The notes beneath the pieces were generated by a model, which saw nothing but the letters and a program-made list of their open reading frames with translations, did no database searches and was not told the DNA's origin. 22,315 bases of DNA from the NCBI GenBank assembly GCA_964645775.1, contig CAZYBU010000047.1, forward strand, positions 1 to 22,315. Direction: 5' to 3'. Position numbers and translations under genes: made by a program. Shown one piece after another: positions 1 to 6,704 of this stretch; the first letter of the stretch is position 1, and each line of letters starts with the position of its first letter. The stretch is from CAZYBU01 sp964645775. Lineage in GTDB: Bacteria > Spirochaetota > UBA4802 > UBA5550.

Positions 1-1343
1 CAGGCAGGCGGTAAGAAGCGCTACGTGCAGGCGGTGACGGCTCTGTCTAAGGCGTTTGCACTGGCAGTGCCGCATGAGCACGCCATGGCGATACGAGACG
101 AGGTGGGTCTGTTCCAGGAGATTCGGGCCGCGCTCGTCAAGGCGACGATGTCTGAAAGTGAGCAAACTCCGGATGAGATGGATTCTGCTATTCGGCAACT
201 CGTCTCGCGTGCGGTGTACTCGACCGAGGTCGTGGACATCTTCGCAGCTGCGGGGTTGGAGAAGCCCGACATCTCGATCTTGTCGGACGAGTTCCTCTCA
301 GACGTGCAGCACCTACCCCANNNNNNNNNNAGCTGATCAACGACGAGATCAAGACGCGCATGAAGAAGAACGTGGTGCAGGCGCGTTCGTTCGCGGAAAT
401 GCTCGAGCAGTCAGTGCGGAAGTATCAGAACCGGGCCATCGAGGCTGCCCAGGTCATCGACGAACTGATCCGCCTGGCCAAGGAGATGCGGGAAGCTCAG
501 TCTCGCGGACAGGAGTTGGGCCTGAGCGACGATGAGGTCGCGTTCTATGACGCCCTGGCCGACAACGAAAGCGCCAAGGAGGTTATGGGCGATGACCGGC
601 TTCGTTCCCTCGCGCAAGAGCTGGTCGAACGGGTCAAGCAGAACGTGAGCATCGATTGGCAGGTCAGAGAGAATGCCCGCGCCCAGATCCGAGTCTTGGT
701 GAAACGCGTGCTGAGAAAGTTTGGCTATCCACCTGACATGCAGCAGCGGGCGACGGAGCTCGTGCTGGAACAGGCTGAGGTGCTGTGTAAGGATTGGTCC
801 GAGGCACCATTGTCAGAGGAGGGAACCAAAGACGAAGAATATCCGAGCGAGGGAAAGCCGTTTGTCCGGGTTGATCCGACCGAAAAGGGCAAGTATGTAA
901 CCTGCGTGCCGCTGTATAGTTTGAAAGCTGCTGCCGGTAGCTTTGGTGATGTTCAGAGCGTGGAGCCCGAGGGATGGGTGCAGGTCAAGACCGGACGAAA
1001 GCTTCAGTCCGGGATGTTCGTCGCCCAGGTCGTCGGCAGGTCCATGGAACCTGCCATCCCCGAAGGCGCATGGTGCCTCTTCCGCGCCCCGGTCGAGGGT
1101 ACACGCCAAGGCAAAACCGTCCTCGTCCAGCTCCGCGATACCACGGACCCTGAGACCGGCCAGCGCTACACCGTTAAACGCTACGAGAGCGAAAAGAACA
1201 CTACAGGCGACACCTGCTACCACACCAAAATCAACCTCAAACCGGTCAACCCTGAGTTCAAGCCTATCGTCCTGACGGGCGATGTCGAAGGCGAACTGCT
1301 GGTAATCGCGGAGGTCGTCGAAGTTCTAAGCGAGGGTGCATGA
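1..1343 (+). CDS. hsdR: Type I restriction enzyme R subunit, C-terminal part, fused to a LexA-like S24 peptidase domain (5' partial, interrupted by gap)
   Basis: The reading frame is open from base 1 and continues after the N run as LINDEIKTR..., so both halves belong to one gene whose motor and nuclease domains lie left of the window. Bases 1 to about 810 encode the helical C-terminal region of HsdR, with family-typical stretches such as VDIFAAAGL, KPDISILSDEFL, NVVQARSF, FYDALADN and VLRKFGYPPD. HsdR is the ATP-dependent translocase and endonuclease of type I restriction. From about 850 the chain continues into an S24 domain. It has a candidate scissile Ala-Gly (codons 933-938, in AAAGSFGD), a nucleophile Ser in GRSMEP (1041-1043) and a general-base Lys in YTVKRYES (1176-1178). 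Ser follows the Gly by 35 residues (34 in LexA), and Lys follows Ser by 45 (37 in LexA). I infer RecA-stimulated self-cleavage or protein interaction; neither is shown. G+C looks higher here than in the next genes. Confidence 0.85.
321..330. other. Assembly gap (10 Ns) inside hsdR
   Basis: Ten Ns interrupt the gene. The upstream frame ends ...HLP plus two bases, and the downstream frame resumes with two bases before LINDEIK. Restoring one frame needs a missing length of 2 modulo 3, so the ten Ns cannot be the true length. From memory of HsdR relatives, about 11 residues join these segments, which would mean about 29 missing bases. The frame break is therefore an artefact of the placeholder and not a frameshift. 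Confidence 0.9.
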
Positions 1344-1361
1344 CGGGCATGAATCTAATAA

Positions 1362-1475
1362 GCTCGACTCGACACTCTGGTGAAGAAAACCCGGAGACAC
1401 ATAGAGCTACTGAAAGAGAAGAGGCAGGTCCTGATCTCTGGCGCGGTTGCCCGTAAGATTGAAGTTCCCGATTAG
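1362..1475 (+). pseudogene. hsdS: 3' remnant of a type I restriction specificity gene (hsdS)
   Basis: This 37-codon frame lies right after hsdR and ends in TAG. It reads LDTLVKKTRRHIELLKEKR and then QVLISGAVARKIEVPD. That is the C-terminal conserved helix and tail typical of HsdS (compare the common ending ELLKEKRQALISAAVTGKIDV). A TAA at 1359-1361 closes the frame upstream, and there is no start codon, no target-recognition domain and no ribosome site. Only the last part of hsdS therefore remains, presumably after deletion of the rest. It once determined DNA sequence specificity for HsdR/HsdM. A functional hsdS may still exist upstream of the window. The match rests on pattern recognition over about 35 residues. 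Confidence 0.7.
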
Positions 1476-1519
1476 GTATCTGCTTTAGAAACAATAAAAC
1501 AGAAAGAGGTGGTAGAAGG

Positions 1520-1628
1520 ATGAAAGTACCAAGCGACTTCAGTCTCATACAGGATCTTGCGACAGAACTCCGAGGATGTGCTTGAAGCGTGGGACCGGTT
1601 GTACGGGGAAGGAGTGAAGACTACATGA
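1520..1628 (+). pseudogene. Small ORF, probably frameshifted, upstream of the GmrSD-like gene
   Basis: An ATG at 1520 follows a purine-rich site (AAGAGGTGG) and encodes 21 residues, MKVPSDFSLIQDLATELRGCA. Around 1560 the neighbouring frame continues with a protein-like stretch, NSEDVLEAWDRLYGEGVKTT, ending in TGA at 1628. Read with a one-base shift, this would be one small protein of about 36 residues whose tail abuts the next gene. I do not recognise the family. It could be a decayed small gene, a sequencing indel, or simply a 21-residue leader peptide. Confidence 0.3.
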
Positions 1629-1638
1629 TGGAGGAACC

Positions 1639-3435
1639 ATGGAAGCTAGAAACAGGAAATTAAAAGAATGGTACAGCAAGATAAATCAGGGAGAAATCAA
1701 ACTTCCACGATTCCAACGTTTTGAGGCATGGGACAGGCATAGAATAAGCAGCCTGCTTGAAATGGTAATCCACAATCTACCCCTTGGTATAACACTTATT
1801 CTTGAGATCGGTGATGAAGAGAAATTCATTTCGAGATACCTGGAAACGGCTCCCGAGATTGATACACGCACTTATGAACACCTGTTAGATGGCCAACAGA
1901 GACTAACAGCTTTATGGAGAGCCTTTCATAACAACTATGAACATGAAACCTATTACGTTTATCTTGAAGAATTTGATAATTATGATAAAGATGAAGAGCG
2001 TGAAAATATGACTATCTATTCGAAAGGAAGGTATTATAAAAAGAATGGAGCAAAGTATCCTTTGTGGTGTGATGACCCTGCGAAGTGTCTGGAAAGAGGA
2101 TTTATTCCAACCCACTTGTTAAAACCAGAGGACATACAGGAAGATATTGATATCTGGATAGAACAAGCAACTAAAGACCTTGAGCCCGAGGGCGATAAGA
2201 AAGAACTTAAAAAGTTCTATGATTTCCAGAAACAATTAAGCGATAGAATAAAGGACCTTCGCTCTACCATATCTAACTACAATTTACCTTTCCTCTCACT
2301 GCCTTCAACTACAGATAAATCTATAGCGTTAAATGTATTCATTAATATGAATACAAACAGCAAGCCACTATCAACATATGATATAATTGTCGCTGAAGTT
2401 GAAAGTGTCATGGGAAAATCATTGCATGATCTGCAGGAAGCTCTTGATCAGGATGATCCGAATGTTTCACGATATGAAGATCTGTCCAATATGATTATGA
2501 CTACATCTGCCCTTTTACAAAGTCAACTCCCCAACCAGAGGGGGGCCTGGGAAATGGATAAAAAGATAATGGTCCAGAACTGGGATATAATGAAGAAAGG
2601 TCTGAGCCGCATGGCAGAGTTCCTTAGAAATGAAGGGATATATGATCGACAACGACTTCCCACCAACGCGGTTCTCGCAGTTGTTGCTGCGTTGTATAGA
2701 GATATCCCTGATTCTGGTGATAAACTCGGACAGGATGAATTGCTGTTGAAGAAATATATATGGCATTCATTCTTCAGTGATCGTTACGAAAACTCTGCCG
2801 CCACTCACGCCTTCTCGGACTATATCGGATTGAAGAGAGTAATCTGTCAGGATAAGAAAGATAACGGTGAGCCTTTTACTATCGAGGATGTTCCGATATT
2901 TAAGGACCATCAGTTAGCGGAAATTGAAGAGTTGCTTACTTCCGAATGGCCAAAACGAGCTACGATAAGGGGACGTGCTATTCTTGCTGTCGCATGTCGT
3001 TTGGGAGCCCTTGATTTCTCAACAGGTGTTCGACTCGATCAAGTTAATATCGAGAATAGACATTACCATCACATATATCCAGACGCATTGCTTAAAGAGG
3101 CAGAAATAAACAGCTACCTTGCTTTGAATTGTGCATTGATAACCGACAAAACGAATATCTCAATTGGAAGAAAAGATCCATTGGAATATATGAAAGATAG
3201 ATATCAATGGACCACTGAAGATATTGTTCGTGAGCGGTTGCAGTCGCATCTTATACCAATACAAGAACTTGCGAATGGAGGGTATGAAGGTCTATCGCAA
3301 GAAAACAAGGCGAAGAAACTTAAGGAAGATTTTGATGTGTTTATTAAGAAGCGAGCCGAGCTGATCATGAATACACTTGCTTTGCTTGTACAGGGACATC
3401 AATTGAGTATCAGTGAAATCTATAAGATTAATTAG
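1639..3435 (+). CDS. GmrSD-like (DUF262 plus DUF1524-type HNH) restriction protein
   Basis: A 598-residue single-chain protein of the DUF262/GmrSD class, whose members restrict modified or foreign DNA (type IV-like) using NTP hydrolysis. The N-terminal domain has LPRFQRFEAWD (residues 22-32) and the nucleotide-binding motif LLDGQQRLTAL (82-92). It also has NVFINMNTNSKPLSTYDII, matching the family's N-rG-pLs--Dli block. Near residue 475 comes the C-terminal HNH-type signature NRHYHHIYP, then NCALITDKTNISIGRKDPLEYM, split here across the usual spacing. Start: ATG 1639 sits five bases after GGAGG. The gene is AT-rich compared with hsdR and with the core genes to the right, consistent with horizontal acquisition. 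Its target modification cannot be read from sequence. A regulatory DUF262 protein is the main alternative, but the HNH block argues for a nuclease. Confidence 0.8.
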   Translation: MEARNRKLKEWYSKINQGEIKLPRFQRFEAWDRHRISSLLEMVIHNLPLGITLILEIGDEEKFISRYLETAPEIDTRTYEHLLDGQQRLTALWRAFHNNYEHETYYVYLEEFDNYDKDEERENMTIYSKGRYYKKNGAKYPLWCDDPAKCLERGFIPTHLLKPEDIQEDIDIWIEQATKDLEPEGDKKELKKFYDFQKQLSDRIKDLRSTISNYNLPFLSLPSTTDKSIALNVFINMNTNSKPLSTYDIIVAEVESVMGKSLHDLQEALDQDDPNVSRYEDLSNMIMTTSALLQSQLPNQRGAWEMDKKIMVQNWDIMKKGLSRMAEFLRNEGIYDRQRLPTNAVLAVVAALYRDIPDSGDKLGQDELLLKKYIWHSFFSDRYENSAATHAFSDYIGLKRVICQDKKDNGEPFTIEDVPIFKDHQLAEIEELLTSEWPKRATIRGRAILAVACRLGALDFSTGVRLDQVNIENRHYHHIYPDALLKEAEINSYLALNCALITDKTNISIGRKDPLEYMKDRYQWTTEDIVRERLQSHLIPIQELANGGYEGLSQENKAKKLKEDFDVFIKKRAELIMNTLALLVQGHQLSISEIYKIN

Positions 3436-3480
3436 TAGATAGCTTTACACATATTCCATGTTCCAGATTATGCAAAAGCT

Positions 3481-4233
3481 ATGAAACACTACATCGCCAT
3501 CGACGGGTGCCAATCGGGCTGGCTTGCTGTTTCCCTATCGAAAGATGTGAAAGAACTTCGACATGATTTGATTGAGTCGGGGCAACTACAAACCTTCATC
3601 AAAGATTACAAAGACTCAACGCCAATCCTGATAGACATGCCCATAGGTCTTCTGGAAGAAGGGAATACAATGCGGTGTTGTGATAGGCTAGCTCGACAAT
3701 TCCTCGGGCCCAGGAAAACCAGCAGCGTGTTCCCGGTGCCGGCGCGGAAGGCCCTTGATAAAAATACCCATGATAAGGGCAGTGAATTAAACAGGACGCT
3801 GACCGGCAGAGGTGTCCCTGTCCAGACGTGGAAACTGAAAGACAAGCTCATCGAGGTTGATGACCTGATAAAGAGTGATGCTACCATGAGAGAGACCCTG
3901 CTTGAGTTTCATCCAGAGGTGGCGTTTGCCTGTCTAAACAATAACGAAGCCGTGAAAGAGAAGAAGAGCAGAAGAGATGGCAAAGATAATCGTATCGCCA
4001 TTCTGGAACGACAGGTCCCGGAATTGAATATCAGAAACTATTACCAGGAACATAAAGAACCGGGGAAATTCAAAGAGGACGATTTCCTCGACGCCCTTGC
4101 CGGGGCGGTCATGTTGCATGTATCAAAGGGAAAGTTAATGGAAATGCCTGACAGTGAAGATTGTGAGGGGCTTCAGAGGGAGACCTGGCAGGGGGTTATG
4201 ATGAGGATTCTATATATAGATCCTGATACATAA
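3481..4233 (+). CDS. DUF429 family predicted RNase H-fold nuclease
   Basis: A 250-residue protein with the DUF429 hallmarks. The N-terminal IAIDGCQSGW carries Asp8, the first acidic residue of the RNase H-like fold. A second strand, LIDMPIGL, carries Asp52. Next come the family block RCCDRLARQFLGPRKTSSVFPVPAR, an internal ETLLEFHPEVAFACL, and a C-terminal acidic helix EDDFLDALAGAVML. The acidic residues make metal-dependent nuclease activity plausible, but DUF429 has no firmly assigned reaction. It lies 45 bases after the GmrSD-like gene on the same strand with similar AT-rich composition, so the two may be co-transcribed. No clear ribosome site precedes the ATG. Role in defence is inferred from context only. 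Confidence 0.75.
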   Translation: MKHYIAIDGCQSGWLAVSLSKDVKELRHDLIESGQLQTFIKDYKDSTPILIDMPIGLLEEGNTMRCCDRLARQFLGPRKTSSVFPVPARKALDKNTHDKGSELNRTLTGRGVPVQTWKLKDKLIEVDDLIKSDATMRETLLEFHPEVAFACLNNNEAVKEKKSRRDGKDNRIAILERQVPELNIRNYYQEHKEPGKFKEDDFLDALAGAVMLHVSKGKLMEMPDSEDCEGLQRETWQGVMMRILYIDPDT

Positions 4234-4273
4234 AATGATTATGTCACATATTTAGCAAACTTTACAAAACAAC

Positions 4274-4301
4274 TTGACACATGTTAAGCATGAGATAGTA
4301 A
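4274..4301 (+). promoter_or_regulatory. Candidate sigma-70 promoter for the toxin-antitoxin-chaperone operon
   Basis: A perfect -35 hexamer TTGACA (4274-4279) is followed after 16 bases by TAGTAA (4296-4301), a weak -10. It lies in the AT-rich gap between the DUF429 gene and the toxin gene, about 90 bases before the toxin start. The -10 is poor, so confidence is low. Confidence 0.35.
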
Positions 4302-4369
4302 AAGTACTAAAAAACTAGGATAATTTGATAATTTATGGTTTTCTGGTTTACATAAATGCAGTATATTTA

Positions 4370-4379
4370 ACTTATAAGT
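4370..4379. promoter_or_regulatory. Palindrome just upstream of higB, candidate HigA operator
   Basis: ACTTATAAGT is a perfect 10-base palindrome ending 11 bases before the toxin ATG. Beyond one mismatched flanking base it continues with TT on the left and AA on the right. A wider GTTTAC (4346-4351) / GTAAAC (4377-4382) inverted repeat spans the same stretch. HigA-type antitoxins usually bind such palindromes to repress their own operon, so this is a plausible operator. Confidence 0.4.
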
Positions 4380-4390
4380 AAACATAAAGA

Positions 4391-4849
4391 ATGTCTGAAC
4401 CGAAAAGAAAGTATGGTGGGTATATCATACAGGAAGGAGAGCAGTTCGATATTATCGCTGCCGTTAATTCTAATGGGAATTCACCTTTCATGGAATTCTT
4501 TATTAAGCTAAAAGAATCTACGGAGGTGAAGCTAAGAAAAGGGGTAAAGAAAGATAAGTCAGTCAAGGATTACAAGAAACTTGACTATTATTTCAAGAAG
4601 TTCAGTACCAGCGGAAACTGGAATAACAAGACACAGATAAATAAACTGGAAGATGGTTTCTGGGAATTCAAAAACGTGGATACTGGCTTGCGTGTTCCGT
4701 TTTACTATGATAAAACCTTCAGAAGTGTCATTGTTCTGACTCACTATTTTGTGAAGAAGTCACAGGAAACAAATCCTGGTGAAATCAGAAGAATGAAGAA
4801 GATTAGGTCAGAATTTCAGAAGTATCGCAGAGAGGGAGGATATGAGTAA
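4391..4849 (+). CDS. higB: HigB-like toxin of a toxin-antitoxin-chaperone module
   Basis: A 152-residue protein. Its C-terminal half has the RelE/HigB-like (phage Gp49-like) pattern: LEDGFWEFKNVDTGLRVPFY, then YYDKTFRSVIVLTHYFVKKS and a basic helix GEIRRMKKIRSEFQKY. Family members are ribosome-dependent mRNA interferases, and the Arg/Lys-rich terminal helix fits RNA contact. The toxin comes first, as in other HigBA systems. Its last 8 bases overlap the antitoxin start (ATGAGTAA), implying translational coupling. The first 70 or so residues are less typical and longer than in minimal HigB proteins. The ribosome site before ATG 4391 is weak (AAAGA). Confidence 0.8.
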   Translation: MSEPKRKYGGYIIQEGEQFDIIAAVNSNGNSPFMEFFIKLKESTEVKLRKGVKKDKSVKDYKKLDYYFKKFSTSGNWNNKTQINKLEDGFWEFKNVDTGLRVPFYYDKTFRSVIVLTHYFVKKSQETNPGEIRRMKKIRSEFQKYRREGGYE

Positions 4850-5252
4850 ATATTCACTGTTCAATGACTCAATTTCTGATGATGTTAAAGACCTTTACCA
4901 GGAAGAATACGCACAAACAGCGGCAGTCCTCGATGCCGCAAATCTCATAAGTGAAGCAATGGAAGAGAAGGGTATTAACCAGACTGAACTTGCCAGGATG
5001 CTCGGCGTCAGCAGAGGATATGTTTCAAGACTATTATCTGGAAATGAAAACATGTCAATTAAGAATGTTGCACGAGTCTTATTTAAACTGGGGAAGAAAT
5101 ACAAGCAAACTGTTATTGCGATAGAAACTAATAATGACTATGGGAAAGTTCTCTCTTTTAAGGATTATACAGAGAAAGTAGCGGATATTGATAAAAGGAA
5201 CATTACAACAAAAAGTGAACCCACAACTACGCAGTGGGACACAGCAATATAG
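4842..5252 (+). CDS. higA: HigA-like XRE antitoxin with C-terminal chaperone-addiction-like tail
   Basis: A 136-residue antitoxin. Residues about 45-85 form an XRE helix-turn-helix (INQTELARMLGVSRGYVSRLLSG), which binds the operator and neutralises the toxin. After the usual end of the DNA-binding domain (about residue 100) there is an extra tail of about 35 residues that ends in TTTQWDTAI, with Trp132 near the end. In the known mycobacterial HigBA-SecB system, a C-terminal chaperone addiction segment containing an essential Trp makes the antitoxin dependent on its SecB partner. The SecB-like gene directly downstream supports the same reading here. GGAGG in the toxin's end supplies the ribosome site. 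Confidence 0.85.
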   Translation: MSKYSLFNDSISDDVKDLYQEEYAQTAAVLDAANLISEAMEEKGINQTELARMLGVSRGYVSRLLSGNENMSIKNVARVLFKLGKKYKQTVIAIETNNDYGKVLSFKDYTEKVADIDKRNITTKSEPTTTQWDTAI

Positions 5253-5254
5253 GC

Positions 5255-5680
5255 ATGGATATACACAAACAACCTGGCATACGTTGTGAGAATATACTGC
5301 TCGCCGAATCCACTTTCAGGCGAACTCCGTCAATTCCACAGGATCTGAACATTGATTTGTCCATAAATATTAATAATTCATTGGCGGAAGATGAAAGTCG
5401 ACTGGCATGCAATGTAACTCTCACAGTAAATACTGAAAATGATCCAGTTTTCATGAAGGTATCTTATGTTGGGATATTTACAATAGATAGAGAAAAGAAT
5501 ATGTCGTTGAAACATTTTGCAGATAATCACGCCGCAGCAATCGTATGGCCTTATATACGTGAGGATGTTCATGGTCGAATGCTCAAGGCAGGTCTTCCTA
5601 AAACAATTATATTACCCCCGCTTAATCTTTATGCTTTGATGAACTCTTCAGAAGAAAATGAAGACAAATCTGATCAATAA
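5255..5680 (+). CDS. SecB-like chaperone of a toxin-antitoxin-chaperone (TAC) module
   Basis: A 141-residue protein that aligns by eye with SecB along its length. YVGIFTID matches the SecB strand with GIFSI. NHAAAIVWPYIREDVHGRML matches the CPNILFPYARECITSMV block. LPKTIILPPLNLYALM matches the closing FPQLNLAPVNFDALF. Such SecB homologues fold and protect the antitoxin against proteolysis. ATG 5255 begins two bases after the antitoxin stop and is preferred. A GTG at 5234, in frame and inside higA, would add 7 residues. No separate promoter is seen, so the three genes form one operon. The low G+C matches the other two. Confidence 0.8.
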   Translation: MDIHKQPGIRCENILLAESTFRRTPSIPQDLNIDLSININNSLAEDESRLACNVTLTVNTENDPVFMKVSYVGIFTIDREKNMSLKHFADNHAAAIVWPYIREDVHGRMLKAGLPKTIILPPLNLYALMNSSEENEDKSDQ

Positions 5681-5858
5681 GTAACAAGTCAGATTTTAAT
5701 ATATATGACGCTTGAAGGCAGTCTCACCACACTGCACATCTAACGACCGGGTAAGACCGTCGTATCTGCGAGCACGGTTACTTCATCGGACTGTAGCGAT
5801 TATGAGGGCAGTCGTATATGGATTGGCGTTCCAGGGAAAATGCGAATCCTCACCTCAC

Positions 5859-6281
5859 TCACCTCCCCTGCCTGTACTGCATCTGCTGCATGATAACCTC
5901 ATCTAAGGGCCGAATGTCGAGATAGGTGGAAGCATAATCGATGGCCGACATGTATCGGGAACGCTCTGATATTCGGATAATCGTCCAGGGAAAGCCGGAG
6001 GTCACCAGAAGGAAATTCATGAGAAAGCGCGCAAGCCTGCCGTTATCAAACATGCAGGGATGAATGGAGACGAGAAACTAATGGCCCAGCACCGCACGCA
6101 CCATCGAGTCTTCTTCCTCTTCCATGAGGGAGAATAACATTTCCATGACGCCGGGCAGGACACAGGCATCCCCCCTCACCCATTCCACCTGTAAAACACG
6201 GCTTCGTAGTTCCGCAGGATGGCAGTACAGGCTCAACTGCTCTATTAGAATTTGATCCCTTTTATCTCGATCTGAAGCCAT
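5859..6281 (-). pseudogene. Fic family protein, truncated and interrupted by a stop codon
   Basis: One minus-strand frame, read from 6281 to 5859, spells a Fic-domain C-terminus. MVRAVLGH is followed by TAG (6080-6078), then FLVSIHPCMFDNGRLARFLM, NFLLVTSGFPWTII and RISERSRYMSAIDYASTY. In intact relatives the stop position is normally an aromatic residue (LGH-Y/F-FVxIHP). The AMPylation motif HPFx(D/E)GNGR has degenerated to HPCMFDNGR: His, Asn, Gly and Arg remain, but the acidic residue and one Gly are lost. The N-terminal Fic region is missing, and an in-frame TAA lies just upstream. Both the stop and the damaged motif say this is a dead gene left in the island. Confidence 0.8.
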
Positions 6282-6510
6282 TTCGAAGATCCTGACCGTT
6301 TATAAAGAACAACCTTGATTTCTTCATATGTATGCGCTGGTATCATATTACCATCTCATCGATCTTTGGTTTAAGACCATTATACCATTAATTGCTCTAA
6401 AACCACATTGACCCGCAATTACCTGATCTGTGGACCAAAATGCTGCTGACACTTTTACTGACAATGGTCTATTTGATGTGATGGCAAATCAACAAAGGAG
6501 GTGTATTCGC
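6282..6510. other. Intergenic stretch with no recognisable gene
   Basis: I see no supported gene here. AAAGGAGGTG near 6494-6503 resembles a ribosome-binding site but no convincing frame follows it. The stretch from about 6430 to 6490 resembles remnant mobile-element DNA in style but shows no inverted ends. The 178 bases between the SecB-like gene and the Fic remnant (5681-5858) are likewise empty. Confidence 0.5.
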
Positions 6511-6543
6511 ACGAAAACCCCTGAAAATTCCAGGGGTTTTCGT
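6511..6543. terminator. Strong hairpin, likely tRNA terminator and island border
   Basis: Perfect 13-base arms, ACGAAAACCCCTG and CAGGGGTTTTCGT, flank a 7-base loop. It lies 9 bases beyond the 3' end of the minus-strand tRNA-Arg gene. The UUUU falls within the 3' arm and not after it, so it could work in both directions. Confidence 0.75.
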
Positions 6544-6552
6544 TTGGCTCTG

Positions 6553-6626
<74 letters not shown>

Positions 6627-6636
6627 ATGATAAAAC

Positions 6637-6665
6637 AATAGAGCCGCAACCCTTTCGAGTGTCAA
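6637..6665 (-). promoter_or_regulatory. Promoter of tRNA-Arg
   Basis: On the minus strand a perfect -35 TTGACA (6665-6660) is followed after exactly 17 bases by TCTATT (6642-6637), a 4 of 6 match to the -10 consensus. The -10 ends 10 bases before the mature tRNA 5' end, as expected for a short leader. Confidence 0.6.
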
Positions 6666-6704
6666 GGATATTTGCCATAATACCCGCCCATCATTTATTT
6701 CAGG

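Noticed and set aside
6420..6500. Possible end of an insertion sequence
   Set aside because: The wording of the sequence resembles IS21-type ends, but I find no paired inverted repeat, no transposase fragment and no target duplication.
6494..6503. Perfect ribosome-binding-like AAAGGAGGTG
   Set aside because: No start codon with a sustained frame follows before the terminator hairpin at 6511.
1..6552. A second copy of the tRNA-Arg 3' end as left attachment site
   Set aside because: I scanned for the T-arm and acceptor sequence in the island and did not find a repeat; if it exists it lies outside the window.
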